The notes under the pieces: model-generated
What the model saw: the letters and a program-made list of their open reading frames with translations, nothing else
Databases searched by the model: none
What the model was told of the DNA's origin: nothing
Translations under genes and position numbers: made by a program
Part shown: positions 17,672-27,800 of the stretch, one piece after another
Layout of the letters: every line of letters begins with the position of its first letter
How positions within the stretch are numbered: the stretch's first letter is position 1
DNA from: Flavobacteriales bacterium
GTDB lineage: Bacteria; Bacteroidota; Bacteroidia; Flavobacteriales_F; PHOS-HE28
NCBI GenBank assembly: GCA_019912395.1
Contig: JAIOIH010000075.1
Location: forward strand, 1-61,538
Length of the DNA stretch: 61,538 nucleotides
Direction of reading: 5' to 3'

Positions 17672-18976
17672 ATGGTAAACATCGTCGCCATCGTAGGCCG
17701 CCCCAACGTGGGCAAGAGCACCCTCTTCAACCGATTGGTGGAGAGCCGCATCGCCATTACGGACCCCACTTCCGGCACCACGCGGGACCGCCACTATGGC
17801 GAAGCCCAGTGGAACGGCAAGCACTTCACCGTGATCGATACCGGAGGTTATGTTCAAGGGAGCGACGATGTGTTCGAGCCCGAGATCCGCAAGCAGGTGG
17901 AACTGGCCATCCAAGAGGCGGACAGCATCCTCTTTCTCGTGGATACCCAGCAAGGCATCACCGGCATGGACCAGACCGTGGCCAATATGTTGCGCCGCGT
18001 GGACAAGCCGGTGTTCCTCGTGGCGAACAAAGTGGACACCAACGAAAAGGAGGTCTATGCCGCGGAATTCTACAAACTGGGGCTGGGAGAGGTGTTCTCC
18101 CTGAGCGCACAGAGCGGCGCGGGAACCGGCGATCTCCTGGACAAGGTGGTGGAGACCTTTGCGAAGCCGACCGAACCCATCCCGGATGACCGACCGAAGA
18201 TCGCCATCGTGGGAAAGCCCAACGTGGGCAAATCCTCCTTGGTGAACACCTTGCTCGGTACCGATCGCACCATCGTCACCCCGGTGGCAGGAACCACTCG
18301 CGACAACATCAACTCCCATTTCACCGGATTCGGTTTTGACGTCACCCTGTTGGACACGGCCGGGATCCGTCGCAAGAGCAAGGTGGACGAGGACATCGAG
18401 TTCTACAGCGTGCTGCGGAGCGTCCGTGCCATCGAGGAGAGTGATGTGTGCATGTTGCTGATCGATGCGCAGGATGGCGTCCAGCACCAGGACCTGCATA
18501 TTTTCTCCTTGATCGTGAAGGGAGGGAAGGGCGTGGTGGTGGTGGTGAACAAGTGGGACCTGATCGAAAAGGACACCATGACCACCAAGAACTATGAGGA
18601 GGAGATCCGCCGCAAGCTGGCACCGTTCACGGACCTGCCGATCGTCTTCACCTCAGTCACCGAAAAACAACGTATCCATAAGGCCCTGGAGCTGGCCATG
18701 ATGGTCCATGCCAACCGTGCGAAGCGCATACCCACCCGCAAGCTCAACGACGTGATGCTCCCCGAGATCACGCACAGGCCACCCCCCATGGTGAAGGACA
18801 AGGCCATCCGTATCAAGTATGTAACGCAGCTACCCGGTGTGGTTCCTGCGTTCGCGTTCTTCTGCAATCTTCCGCAGTATGTCACGGAGAGCTACACCCG
18901 TTTCCTGGAGAATAAACTGCGCGAGCATTTCGATTTCACGGGGGTGCCCATACGGGTGTTCTTCCGGAAGAAGTGA
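17672..18976 (+). CDS. der: Ribosome biogenesis GTPase Der (EngA)
   Basis: A 434-residue protein with two tandem GTPase domains and a C-terminal KH-like domain, the hallmark of Der, which acts in 50S subunit assembly. Domain 1 has GRPNVGKST, DTGGY and NKVD. Domain 2 has GKPNVGKSS, DTAGIRRKSK and NKWD. The C-terminus ends with FTGVPIRVFFRKK, typical of the family. The start at 17672 puts the first P-loop at residue 8, as in homologues. It is co-oriented with era. Confidence 0.97.
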   Translation: MVNIVAIVGRPNVGKSTLFNRLVESRIAITDPTSGTTRDRHYGEAQWNGKHFTVIDTGGYVQGSDDVFEPEIRKQVELAIQEADSILFLVDTQQGITGMDQTVANMLRRVDKPVFLVANKVDTNEKEVYAAEFYKLGLGEVFSLSAQSGAGTGDLLDKVVETFAKPTEPIPDDRPKIAIVGKPNVGKSSLVNTLLGTDRTIVTPVAGTTRDNINSHFTGFGFDVTLLDTAGIRRKSKVDEDIEFYSVLRSVRAIEESDVCMLLIDAQDGVQHQDLHIFSLIVKGGKGVVVVVNKWDLIEKDTMTTKNYEEEIRRKLAPFTDLPIVFTSVTEKQRIHKALELAMMVHANRAKRIPTRKLNDVMLPEITHRPPPMVKDKAIRIKYVTQLPGVVPAFAFFCNLPQYVTESYTRFLENKLREHFDFTGVPIRVFFRKK

Positions 18977-19156
18977 GGATGGAGCGTTAGCTGGGCATGC
19001 CCGCCGAGGTCAGAGGCACGCCTCGGATCTTCCGAGCTCGAGAGCACGCCATGTTCGCGGTGCGAAGGCAGATCGGTTGCCGACCATGCCCGTAGAAAGT
19101 CCGCCTCCCATCGATCGCTCGATCCCGTCACCTACTTGCTCGATCGGTGGACTGGA

Positions 19157-22100
19157 ATGGGATCCAAGGACGAACTTCGATCCGTGAACCATTGGAGATC
19201 CCTCTTGCGCGGATATATCCGTACCGGGCTTTCGGTAGCGGTTGCCGTGATCGCGATCAGCGCGTCGGCCCAACCCTTCCCTGAAGGGACCCCGTTCAGG
19301 ATGGTCACGTCCATGCCCCAGCTGCAGGACCGGCGGCTTGGCGTGATGGAGGAGGACGGTTTCGGGCGGGTCTGGATCGCGAGCTGGGAAGGGCTCTTCA
19401 CCTTGAACGGCACTACGGTCCAACGCATCATTTCCGATCCAGCGGATAGTACCACGATCCCCAGCCAGGTCATCCGTTGGTTGGTGCTGCAAGGCGATAC
19501 CACGCTCTGGTTGGCCACGCAGAACGGCGTTTGCGCATGGGACATCGCCAACGGGAAAGCGGTGCATCCGGCGTGGGCGGCCCCTTTCAAGGAGCGGAAT
19601 GTGGTCCATATCACCCTCATCGACGAGGCGCTCTGGTTCGGTGTGGACAGCGAAATGGTCCGGGTGCAATTGACAACGGGCCAGGTCGATCGGTATGCAC
19701 TGCCGAGAAGTGGTTCCAGCATGGTGCGCGCGGTCTCCGTTGCCGCTTTCCCGGGTCGATCGGACCGGGTCATCGTCACCACCTCCCAATACATCGCGGA
19801 ACTCTTTCCCGCCGAGGAACGCTTCGAGATCTATGCGGATGCGAACGGTTCCAAGCAATACGCCACGGTGCCCGCGCTGGTCCATGCGGGATGGATCTGG
19901 GCCGGGTCATGGGGCCAGGGTGTCCGCCGGTTCAAACTGGATCACAGCAAGGCGGAACACCTCCGGATCCAGCAGATGAACGATGTGCCGGGCGGCTATA
20001 CCACAAGCGTGTGGGCGAAGGATGACAGCACGCTCTGGGTGGCTTCGGAATACGGCATACTCGAACTGGATGCGCGAAGCGGATCCTTCGGGAAGGCACA
20101 TCCGATCGTGCATGCGTTCCATGCCAAGAAGCAATACTTCATCACCACGGTCCATGGACTTCGCGACGGCACTGCGCTGGCCGGTACCGACGATGGTCTG
20201 GCCCGCCTGACGGGCAGCCCGCATCCGTTCAAGCTGGTCGATCTTCCGGACGATGGCCACATCGGGCTGACCCCGTTCTGGGTGATGGCAATGGCACAGG
20301 ACAAGGACGGCGACCTGGTGATCGGCACGTACGACGGGCTTGGGGTCATGCGTCAGCGAGCGGGGAAATGGGAAGTGATCCCGACGCCGCCGAGCGCGGA
20401 TGATGGCCGCGCAGCACGCGTGAACAACATCCTGTGCGCTCGGGATGGATCGCTTTGGATCGCCACGCGTGACGGGCCCATGGTGATGCCTGCTGGAGGA
20501 ACACGCTTCCAGGCGCTCTATCCCGAGGAGCGCTTCTGGACCGCCGGGCTTTGCGAGGACAAGGATGGCCGCATCTGGATCGGTACCGGCAATGCGGGCG
20601 TGATCATCCATGACCCGCGCACGGGCAAGGACCTTCGCTTGAAGCACGACGATGCCGATGCGAACTCGCTCGTGAGCAATAACACGGTACGCGCATTTTG
20701 TGAGGATACGTTGGGCCGCATGTGGATCGGCATGCGCGAAGGACTGAGCGTGTACGATCCCGCCACGGAGCGTTTTTTGAATTTCGGCCAAGATCGCAGC
20801 GAGCGCATCGGGTTTCAAACGCCATTCGTGTACAGCATTGTTCGGGACAGCAAGGGAGCCATGTGGATCAGCTTGTCCAACACAGGGATACGCCAGGTGA
20901 ACGTTTCGCCCGATGGTGCCTTTTCGCAGCGGGCCTTCGATCACCGGTCGGGGATCGACCCGTCGCGGACGCTCGCCATGCGGATCGATGGACAGGACAG
21001 GATCTGGGCCGTGGACAAAGGCGTGCTGATGCTGGACACGCGCACCGGTGCATACCGCCACTTCAACCGGGACGATGGCCTGCTCGATCTTCCCGATGGC
21101 GATTCACCCTTGCTCCCCACCGGGGATGGGAGGCTGGTGCTGGGCATCGAGGGCGAGCCCCTCCTGCAGGTGTTCGAGGTCGAGGAGCTTCTGGGGCCGT
21201 CGCCCTCCGCACCCATCGAATTCATCTCCATCGCGACAGCGAAGGGCGAGCTATTGAGCGGACGGGACGTGATGCGCCCCCTTGATCTGCGGATCCCCTA
21301 CGCCGATCTGCCGCTCTATTTCGAGTTCGCCGCGATCGATCAGAGCCGGGCCCATGCGCACCGCTACGCGTACCGGCTGGAGGGGCTGGACGCAAGCTGG
21401 CGATCCCTGGGCACCGATCGCGGCATTCGCTTCGCCGTGCTGGATCCCGGTGACTATGTGCTGCACGTGCGGTCCGGCATTGGTGGCGGCACATTGGCGA
21501 ATGAACGCGTGCTGCGCTTCACGATCGTGCCACCGTGGTACCGCACTACCCTGGCCCGTGTCCTCGGCTTGCTGTCCATCGCAGGCATCGTTCTGTTCAT
21601 CTTCCTGTTGCGCGTCCGTGCGATCCGTCGCGAAGAGCAACGGAAGACGGCGTTCCAGAAGAAGCTGGCGGAAGTGGAGATGCATGCCCTGCGTGCGCAG
21701 ATGAACCCGCACTTCCTGTTCAACAGCCTCAACAGCATCAAGTATTACGCGATGACCAAGACCCCGCGGGAGACCGCGGACTACCTGGGGAAGTTCGCGA
21801 TGCTCATCCGGCGCATCCTGCAGAATTCGCGCGAGGACCTCGTGCCGTTGCACGATGAACTGGAGGCCCTGCGGCTCTATGTCGAGATCGAATCGATGCG
21901 GCTCGAGGACAAGTTCGACCATGCGATCACGATCGCCGACAGCATCGATGCGGAGATGGTGCGGATCCCGCCCATGCTGATGCAACCCTACGTGGAGAAC
22001 GCCATCTGGCACGGCCTGATGAACAAGGAGGAGCGTGGCGCGCTGCGCGTGGCGATCACCCAGGAAGGCGAGGAGCTGCGCGTGGTGATCGAGGACAACG

Positions 22101-22318
22101 GCGTGGGCCGGAAGAAGGCGGAAGAGATCAAGAGCGCCCAAGGGCAGCGCGAACGTTCCTTCGGCATGCGCATCACCGCCGAACGAATGGAACTTAGCGC
22201 ACGTACGCTCGGCATCGACCTGCGCTCCGATATCGAGGACCTGATGGACGAGAACGGCCGACCTTGTGGGACCCGGGTGGTGCTGCACATCCCGATCGTT
22301 CATGAGACCATTACCTGA
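19157..22318 (+). CDS. Beta-propeller (Reg_prop/Y_Y_Y) LytS-type sensor histidine kinase
   Basis: A 1053-residue membrane sensor kinase. After a signal-anchor (GLSVAVAVIAISASAQPFPEG) come about 650 residues of repeated strands with motifs such as GRIWIGT, GRMWIGM, GSLWIAT and GDLVIGTYDGLGV, that is, regulator-propeller repeats forming a periplasmic sensor. A Y_Y_Y-like domain follows (YAYRLEGLDASWRSLGTDRG), then one membrane helix (VLGLLSIAGIVLFIFLL). The His_kinase motif AQMNPHFLFNSLNSI and an HATPase domain with PYVENAIWHGLMNKEERG and EDNGVGR complete it. The response regulator gene starts 10 bp after its stop. The first in-frame ATG is 19157; a TTG at 19136 is possible. Confidence 0.92.
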   Translation: MGSKDELRSVNHWRSLLRGYIRTGLSVAVAVIAISASAQPFPEGTPFRMVTSMPQLQDRRLGVMEEDGFGRVWIASWEGLFTLNGTTVQRIISDPADSTTIPSQVIRWLVLQGDTTLWLATQNGVCAWDIANGKAVHPAWAAPFKERNVVHITLIDEALWFGVDSEMVRVQLTTGQVDRYALPRSGSSMVRAVSVAAFPGRSDRVIVTTSQYIAELFPAEERFEIYADANGSKQYATVPALVHAGWIWAGSWGQGVRRFKLDHSKAEHLRIQQMNDVPGGYTTSVWAKDDSTLWVASEYGILELDARSGSFGKAHPIVHAFHAKKQYFITTVHGLRDGTALAGTDDGLARLTGSPHPFKLVDLPDDGHIGLTPFWVMAMAQDKDGDLVIGTYDGLGVMRQRAGKWEVIPTPPSADDGRAARVNNILCARDGSLWIATRDGPMVMPAGGTRFQALYPEERFWTAGLCEDKDGRIWIGTGNAGVIIHDPRTGKDLRLKHDDADANSLVSNNTVRAFCEDTLGRMWIGMREGLSVYDPATERFLNFGQDRSERIGFQTPFVYSIVRDSKGAMWISLSNTGIRQVNVSPDGAFSQRAFDHRSGIDPSRTLAMRIDGQDRIWAVDKGVLMLDTRTGAYRHFNRDDGLLDLPDGDSPLLPTGDGRLVLGIEGEPLLQVFEVEELLGPSPSAPIEFISIATAKGELLSGRDVMRPLDLRIPYADLPLYFEFAAIDQSRAHAHRYAYRLEGLDASWRSLGTDRGIRFAVLDPGDYVLHVRSGIGGGTLANERVLRFTIVPPWYRTTLARVLGLLSIAGIVLFIFLLRVRAIRREEQRKTAFQKKLAEVEMHALRAQMNPHFLFNSLNSIKYYAMTKTPRETADYLGKFAMLIRRILQNSREDLVPLHDELEALRLYVEIESMRLEDKFDHAITIADSIDAEMVRIPPMLMQPYVENAIWHGLMNKEERGALRVAITQEGEELRVVIEDNGVGRKKAEEIKSAQGQRERSFGMRITAERMELSARTLGIDLRSDIEDLMDENGRPCGTRVVLHIPIVHETIT

Positions 22319-22328
22319 AACACGCGAA

Positions 22329-23078
22329 ATGTCCTACACTGCGATCATCACCGACGACGAGAAGCACAGCCGCGAGACGCTGCGCCTGGAACTGGAACAA
22401 CACTGCCCGGAGGTGGAGGTGGTGGCCATGTGCAGCACCGGAGCTGAAGCCGTCCAGGCCGTGAAGGAGCATGATCCGGACCTGCTCTTCCTCGATGTGC
22501 AGATGCCGCGCATGGACGGTTTTCAGGTGCTGGAGAAGCTCGGCGAGATCAAGGGCCAGGTGATCTTTGTGACAGCCTTCGATCAATACGCCATCCGTGC
22601 TTTCCGGTTCAGCGCGGTGGATTACCTGCTGAAACCCGTGCAACCGGCCGAACTCCAGGAAGCCGTACACCGTGCCCTGGAAAAGGCCGCCCGTACGGGT
22701 GCGGGACAGCAGATGCGGGTGCTGATGCACAACCTCGGGCCGGACGGCAGTAGACATCCGCGCATTGCACTGCCCACGGGCGACGGTGTGGAGTTCTTCG
22801 GCGTGGACCAGATCGTGCGTTGCGAAGCGGACAGCAATTACACGCATGTCCATTTGCAGGATGCCCGCAAGATGCTGCTCTCCCGTACGCTGAAGGATGT
22901 GGACGAGATGCTCTCACCGCACGGCTTCTTCCGCTGCCACCAATCGCACTTGATCAACCCGGTACACCTGAGCAAGTTCGTGCGCAGCGAGGGAGGCTAC
23001 CTAGTGATGGACGATGGCGCCAATGTGCCGCTGGCCAAGAGCAAACGGGATGCTTTTCACGAGAAATTCCAGGTCTGA
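22329..23078 (+). CDS. LytTR-family response regulator, partner of the propeller kinase
   Basis: A 249-residue regulator. The receiver domain begins MSYTAIITDDEKHSRETLRL and has phospho-acceptor Asp in LLFLDVQMPRMDGF; the switch Thr/Lys region reads VTAFDQYAIRAFRFSAVDYLLKP. The LytTR DNA-binding domain covers ~145-245, with EADSNYTHVHL, FFRCHQSHLINP and VPLAKSKRDAF. It lies 10 bp after the kinase gene and 111 bp before the three-gene surface locus, which is a plausible target. An upstream ATG at 22302 overlaps the kinase and is less likely because it precedes the receiver strand. Confidence 0.93.
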   Translation: MSYTAIITDDEKHSRETLRLELEQHCPEVEVVAMCSTGAEAVQAVKEHDPDLLFLDVQMPRMDGFQVLEKLGEIKGQVIFVTAFDQYAIRAFRFSAVDYLLKPVQPAELQEAVHRALEKAARTGAGQQMRVLMHNLGPDGSRHPRIALPTGDGVEFFGVDQIVRCEADSNYTHVHLQDARKMLLSRTLKDVDEMLSPHGFFRCHQSHLINPVHLSKFVRSEGGYLVMDDGANVPLAKSKRDAFHEKFQV

Positions 23079-23189
23079 TATGCACTGGCCAGAGCAGTCC
23101 AGGCGACGCACGCTCCCGGATACTCGATCGGAATGGTCGCAGGCTTGATCACCCCTATAGCGGGTAAAAACCTGCGGTAGTTTCATCGC

Positions 23190-24896
23190 GTGGAACTCCG
23201 CAAGGCCATACGACTTCCCTTCCTGATCCTGCTGCTGCACGCCGCACCCTGTGCGGGGCAGGACATCGGGCAGATCGGACAACAGAGCCCGGTGCAGTTC
23301 AACGCGGGCTTGCAGGCACAGGCCGGTTTTTATAGCGTCAGCGGGATCGACCCGCGCCGCACGCCCTTCTTCTGGGCCATCAGCGGTACGCCAACAGCCA
23401 CGATCCAAGGTGTTCAGTTGCCCTTCATGGTGATGATCAGCGATCAGCAGCGCGATTTCCAGCAGCCCTTCAACCAGTTCGGGTTGAGCCCCTATTACAA
23501 GTGGGCGAAGGTGCATCTGGGCTACCGCGATGTGAGTTTCTCGAAATTCTCGCTCGCCGGTTACCGGGCGCTCATGGCCGGGGTGGAGCTGAACCCCGGC
23601 AAGTTCCGCTTCGGCTTCGTGTACGCGCGCTTCCGCAAGGCGGTGGAAGAGGATACGCTGGCGACGTACGATCCGACGCACTACATCAGCAGTGTCCCGG
23701 TGCCCTCGTACAAGCGCACCGGCTATGCGGTGAAGATCGGGGTGGGCACCGAGGATGAACACGTGGACCTCGTGCTCCTGCGCGCACAGGACGATGAGAG
23801 TTCCATCCGCCGACCTGTGAAGGCCCGGTTGGCCCCGGAGGAGAACCTGGTGCTAGGCTTGGTGGGCAAGGTGAAGGTTACCGAGAAGTTGCGCTGGGAA
23901 TTCGATCTGGCGGGCAGCGCGTTCACCCGCGATATGACCTCCCCCGAAACGCTGGGCGACCAGAGCACGATCACCAACGCGGTGAACTCCGTGTTCATTC
24001 CGCGCACCAGTACGCAGGGCCTCATGGCCTTGGAGACCGGACTGGCGTTCCGCAGCAAGCGGGCGCGCTACAAGCTGGTCTACCGCAGGGTGGATCCCGA
24101 TTTCAAGAGCATGGGCGCCTACTACTTCCAGACCGATGTGGAACAGATCACCGGTACGGCGGCGAGCACCTTCTTCAAGAACAAGCTGAGCGCCAACCTT
24201 ACGCTGGGCTGGCAGCACAACAACCTGAAAAAGCTGCGCACCGCCACCGCGCGCCGCATCATCGGCAACCTCGGCCTCAACTACACCAGTGCCAAGGTCT
24301 TCGGCTTCATGGTGAACTACACCAACTTCGGGATCACACAGCAACCGATACGCCCCAGTCTCGGCGATACGGCCTTGCTGGAGCAGGTGAGCCAGAACCT
24401 GCTGCTCCAGCCGCGGCTGCAGTTCACCCGGGCCAACGGTGGCCACCTCGTCAGCTACACCTTCAACTACTTCGCGCTGAGCGACCGCAGCGAGAACGCG
24501 TTCGCCAACGCACAGCTCACCGGCATGCACAACGATCTGGCTTACACCCGCAACTGGAAGCAACGCAACACGCGGCTGGGTGGCGGGTTCATCTACCGCC
24601 GCACCGAAAGCCTCATCGGCCATACGGACAGTCGTGGTGTTCACCTGGAGGCCGGCCGTGCATGGCTCAAGGAGAACAAGCTCGGCTCCACCCTGCGCTG
24701 CAACTTCCTCAGCAACGACCTGCCTTCGGGCGGTGTCGGATCCACTTGGCAACTGAACCTCGACCTGAACTTCCAAGTGAGCAAGCGCTTCGGCCTGACG
24801 CTGCAAGTGAGCCATCAGGACAACCGCAGCGACGATCCCTTCATTCCTGCCTTCACCGAGGACACCGGTATTGTCGGTGTCGATATACGCTTCTGA
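23190..24896 (+). CDS. Predicted outer-membrane beta-barrel protein of the TANFOR locus
   Basis: A 568-residue protein with a GTG start and a clear signal peptide (MELRKAIRLPFLILLLHAAP, then CAGQ). The mature part is alternating amphipathic strands with many aromatic residues, short charged turns and a terminal strand ending GIVGVDIRF, the C-terminal Phe typical of outer-membrane barrels. I do not recognise a named family. It is packed 2 bp before the giant TANFOR-like gene, so the two are cotranscribed and the barrel may export, anchor or display the giant protein. No ATG is available near the start. Confidence 0.72.
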   Translation: MELRKAIRLPFLILLLHAAPCAGQDIGQIGQQSPVQFNAGLQAQAGFYSVSGIDPRRTPFFWAISGTPTATIQGVQLPFMVMISDQQRDFQQPFNQFGLSPYYKWAKVHLGYRDVSFSKFSLAGYRALMAGVELNPGKFRFGFVYARFRKAVEEDTLATYDPTHYISSVPVPSYKRTGYAVKIGVGTEDEHVDLVLLRAQDDESSIRRPVKARLAPEENLVLGLVGKVKVTEKLRWEFDLAGSAFTRDMTSPETLGDQSTITNAVNSVFIPRTSTQGLMALETGLAFRSKRARYKLVYRRVDPDFKSMGAYYFQTDVEQITGTAASTFFKNKLSANLTLGWQHNNLKKLRTATARRIIGNLGLNYTSAKVFGFMVNYTNFGITQQPIRPSLGDTALLEQVSQNLLLQPRLQFTRANGGHLVSYTFNYFALSDRSENAFANAQLTGMHNDLAYTRNWKQRNTRLGGGFIYRRTESLIGHTDSRGVHLEAGRAWLKENKLGSTLRCNFLSNDLPSGGVGSTWQLNLDLNFQVSKRFGLTLQVSHQDNRSDDPFIPAFTEDTGIVGVDIRF

Positions 24897-24898
24897 CC

Positions 24899-27800
24899 AT
24901 GAACACACGCCACCTCCTCCTGCTTGTTGCGCTGATGTCCTCCGCTGCGGTCCAGGCGCAGAACGAAGTGTCCGTCACTCCGGTACTGGTGCCGCCGTAC
25001 AGTTCCTACCTCAGCGATTACCAGGGCGCGCTCACCGTGAACCTGGTGAACCTCACCGGGAACCCGCAACAGGTGAAGCTCATCGGCTCCTTGACCGGTG
25101 ACAACGGATACCGCGGTTACACGCGGTCCACCTACCAACCGGCACAAGCCATCCAACTGGCAGCGTTCGAAACGCGGCTGCTGTACGCCAACTCGCCGGC
25201 ATTGTCCTTCATCGACCGGAACAACTTCCAGATCAACGCGCCCTCGCAGATCCAGGATGCGGTGATGCAAACGGGCATCCTGCCGGAGGGCAACTACGAG
25301 CTCTGCGTCCAGGCCGTCGACTACACCACGAACGAACCGCTCTCGCCGGAGGCTCCGATCGGTTGCATCTTCTTCACCCTCAGTTATGCGCAACCGCCGG
25401 TTCTCACCTTCCCGTGGTGCGGCGAGAATATCGCAACGGCGTGGCCGGTGTTCACCTGGAGCCCGCCCATCGGTAATTTCAACCTGAGCAACATCCGCTA
25501 CGACCTCTACCTGCTGGAACTGCTTCCGGGCCAGAATCCGACGAACGCGCTCTGGCTGGCGATCGATGGCGTGGCGGGCAATCCGATCACGCGCAAGGAC
25601 CTCATGGTGCCGTCCTACCCTTGGCAGCCCTACGATCCCGCGCTGAAGACCAACACGACATACGCGGTGGGCGTGGTGGCGCGCGACATCTCCAACACCA
25701 TCGTGATCGAGAACCAGGGGCGAAGCGAGGTGTGTACCTTCAAGATCGAAAGCGGGCCGACCCCAACAACCGCTTCAGTTGCCGGAAACATCCTTACCCC
25801 TCCTTCCGCACTTCCCATCGGCTCCATCCCCAATACGCGCATCAAGGGACGGTTGGTCCATGTTTTCAAGGATAGCGGCCGCACGGCTTGCACCGATGGC
25901 TCGGGCGTGGGAATGGTGAATTTGCTGGAAGGAGCGGTCGCGGTCGCCAACGTACCGATGATGCCCGTGCAGGGATCGGCAACGACCGGTAGTGCCAGTG
26001 TTAGCGCACAACCCTTGGCCGGGAGCGTGGTGATGGGCGCCTTCAACTACTTCGGTGGCACAGGGAACACCAACTACATGGACTTGAGCAATGGCATACA
26101 GTTGGACGTATCCAACATTGCGAGCCTCTTCCCCACAGAGAAATGGATCGATCGCTTCCCTGTGAGCACTGCGGGCGGCAAGCCGATGAAGAACATCCCC
26201 ATCAAACTGGTGGAACGGGTGGTATTGGAGGGCGTGGTAACGCGTGATGCAGGGCAACAGGTCCTGTCCGAAGATGACCGTATGATCCTGGGGATCAATG
26301 ACAGCCCCAGCACGCTCGGTTTTGGTGGTAACCTCGGGGCCGCTCAATGGCATATGGGCAAGGTGATCGCCACGGGAAGCACGGACAGCAATGGCAACTT
26401 CGACCTGTTCTACCATCAACCCGGCTTTACGGGTATTCCCTTGGGACAGGAGGTGTTGCACGGTTTCACTCCCACAGGTGTCATTGGTTACACCACCACG
26501 GCGAACCGCGCTTATAAGGTGCTCCTGCTCGAAGTGGCATCGCCCTATTACTGCAGCCCCGATATCGAATTGTATCCGCAGCCCGGTGATGTGCTGGAAC
26601 TGCCCGACCAAGCCTGCTACGTGCGCAGCTACGACCTGAAGGTGAAGGTGACCCAGGGCGCGTGCGATCAACAGATGGGTGGTGTCGGCGGGCCGATGGG
26701 TAACGTGCGGGTGCAAGTGCTGCGGCCCACCGACCATACGACCGAAGGCCTGCCGGAGAACGAAGGCCAGGACCGGGAGGAGACGGTAAACATCACCGGG
26801 ATGGGCGCCGTTCCGCTGGTCTCCACCTGTGCATCGAAAGGCAGTGATGGCACGGCACTCTTCCGCAATTTGGTGATGCACTACCAGCAGACGCCGGACG
26901 AGTATCTGGTGCGTTGCAGTACCAACAACGATCGTGGCCTGTACACCTATCACACCTGGCAGAAGCCGTATCCCAACCTGGAAGCCAATGGTCCGCTTGT
27001 TACACAATGGAACCACGGCGATCCCGGCGAGCGTATGTACGTACGCAACAGTGGGTTCGACGTGAAGTTGTGGGAACTTCCGGTGGCGCTGACACCGCGG
27101 CCCCCGCGTGTGATCGGCCGCGTGATGGTGAGCGTGACGCAGCCCCTGCAGGATGCCACCGTGAAACTGCGCCTGTACTACGATAGGGCACCGGACAAGG
27201 TATCACCGGTCGTTGTCGGTTGTACCCAGAGCACGCAGAGCTATGATTTCGAATACATGGAGTTCACCCGGAAGACCGATGCGAACGGTTTCTTCGAATT
27301 CTCCAACATACTCGTGAAAGGAACGACGGACGGTACGTTCTTCCTAGGTCCGCATGCCAGCATCGTGGTGAGCAAACCGGGCTACATGAGCACCATCCGG
27401 CCCTTGGCCGCCGGGAACAAGCCGGGGACCTTGCCAAGTCCGTTGAACACCAGCGATCCGCAGAACCCGAGGGTGGACCTGAAGATGGGCCTTCAATGGG
27501 ACATGACCAGTGGCCTGCTATTAGAGCCCTACGGCCTTGCCAGCGGCAATGTGGTGAACGAGAGCGGTGCGCCCGTGCGCTGCGATGTGCAGGTGGGCGA
27601 TGGTCCCTGGGGTCGTACCGAAGCTGTGTTCCTTGCGGCCGGTGGTGGCGGTGGAGGACCCAGCGGTTGGAGTGAGGTGCAATTCACGGCACAAGAGCGT
27701 TTCAGCGTGCCGGGACCTCCGGGCTTCCGACCGATCAAGTTGATCCCGCTCAGCGACCAGTACTTCCCGCTCACCGAGCAGCGCAACGTGCCCTTCAATG

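Noticed and set aside
19907-21061. 384-residue minus-strand frame over the propeller kinase
   Set aside because: Antisense to regular propeller repeats; composition rich in H, R, P and no family features.
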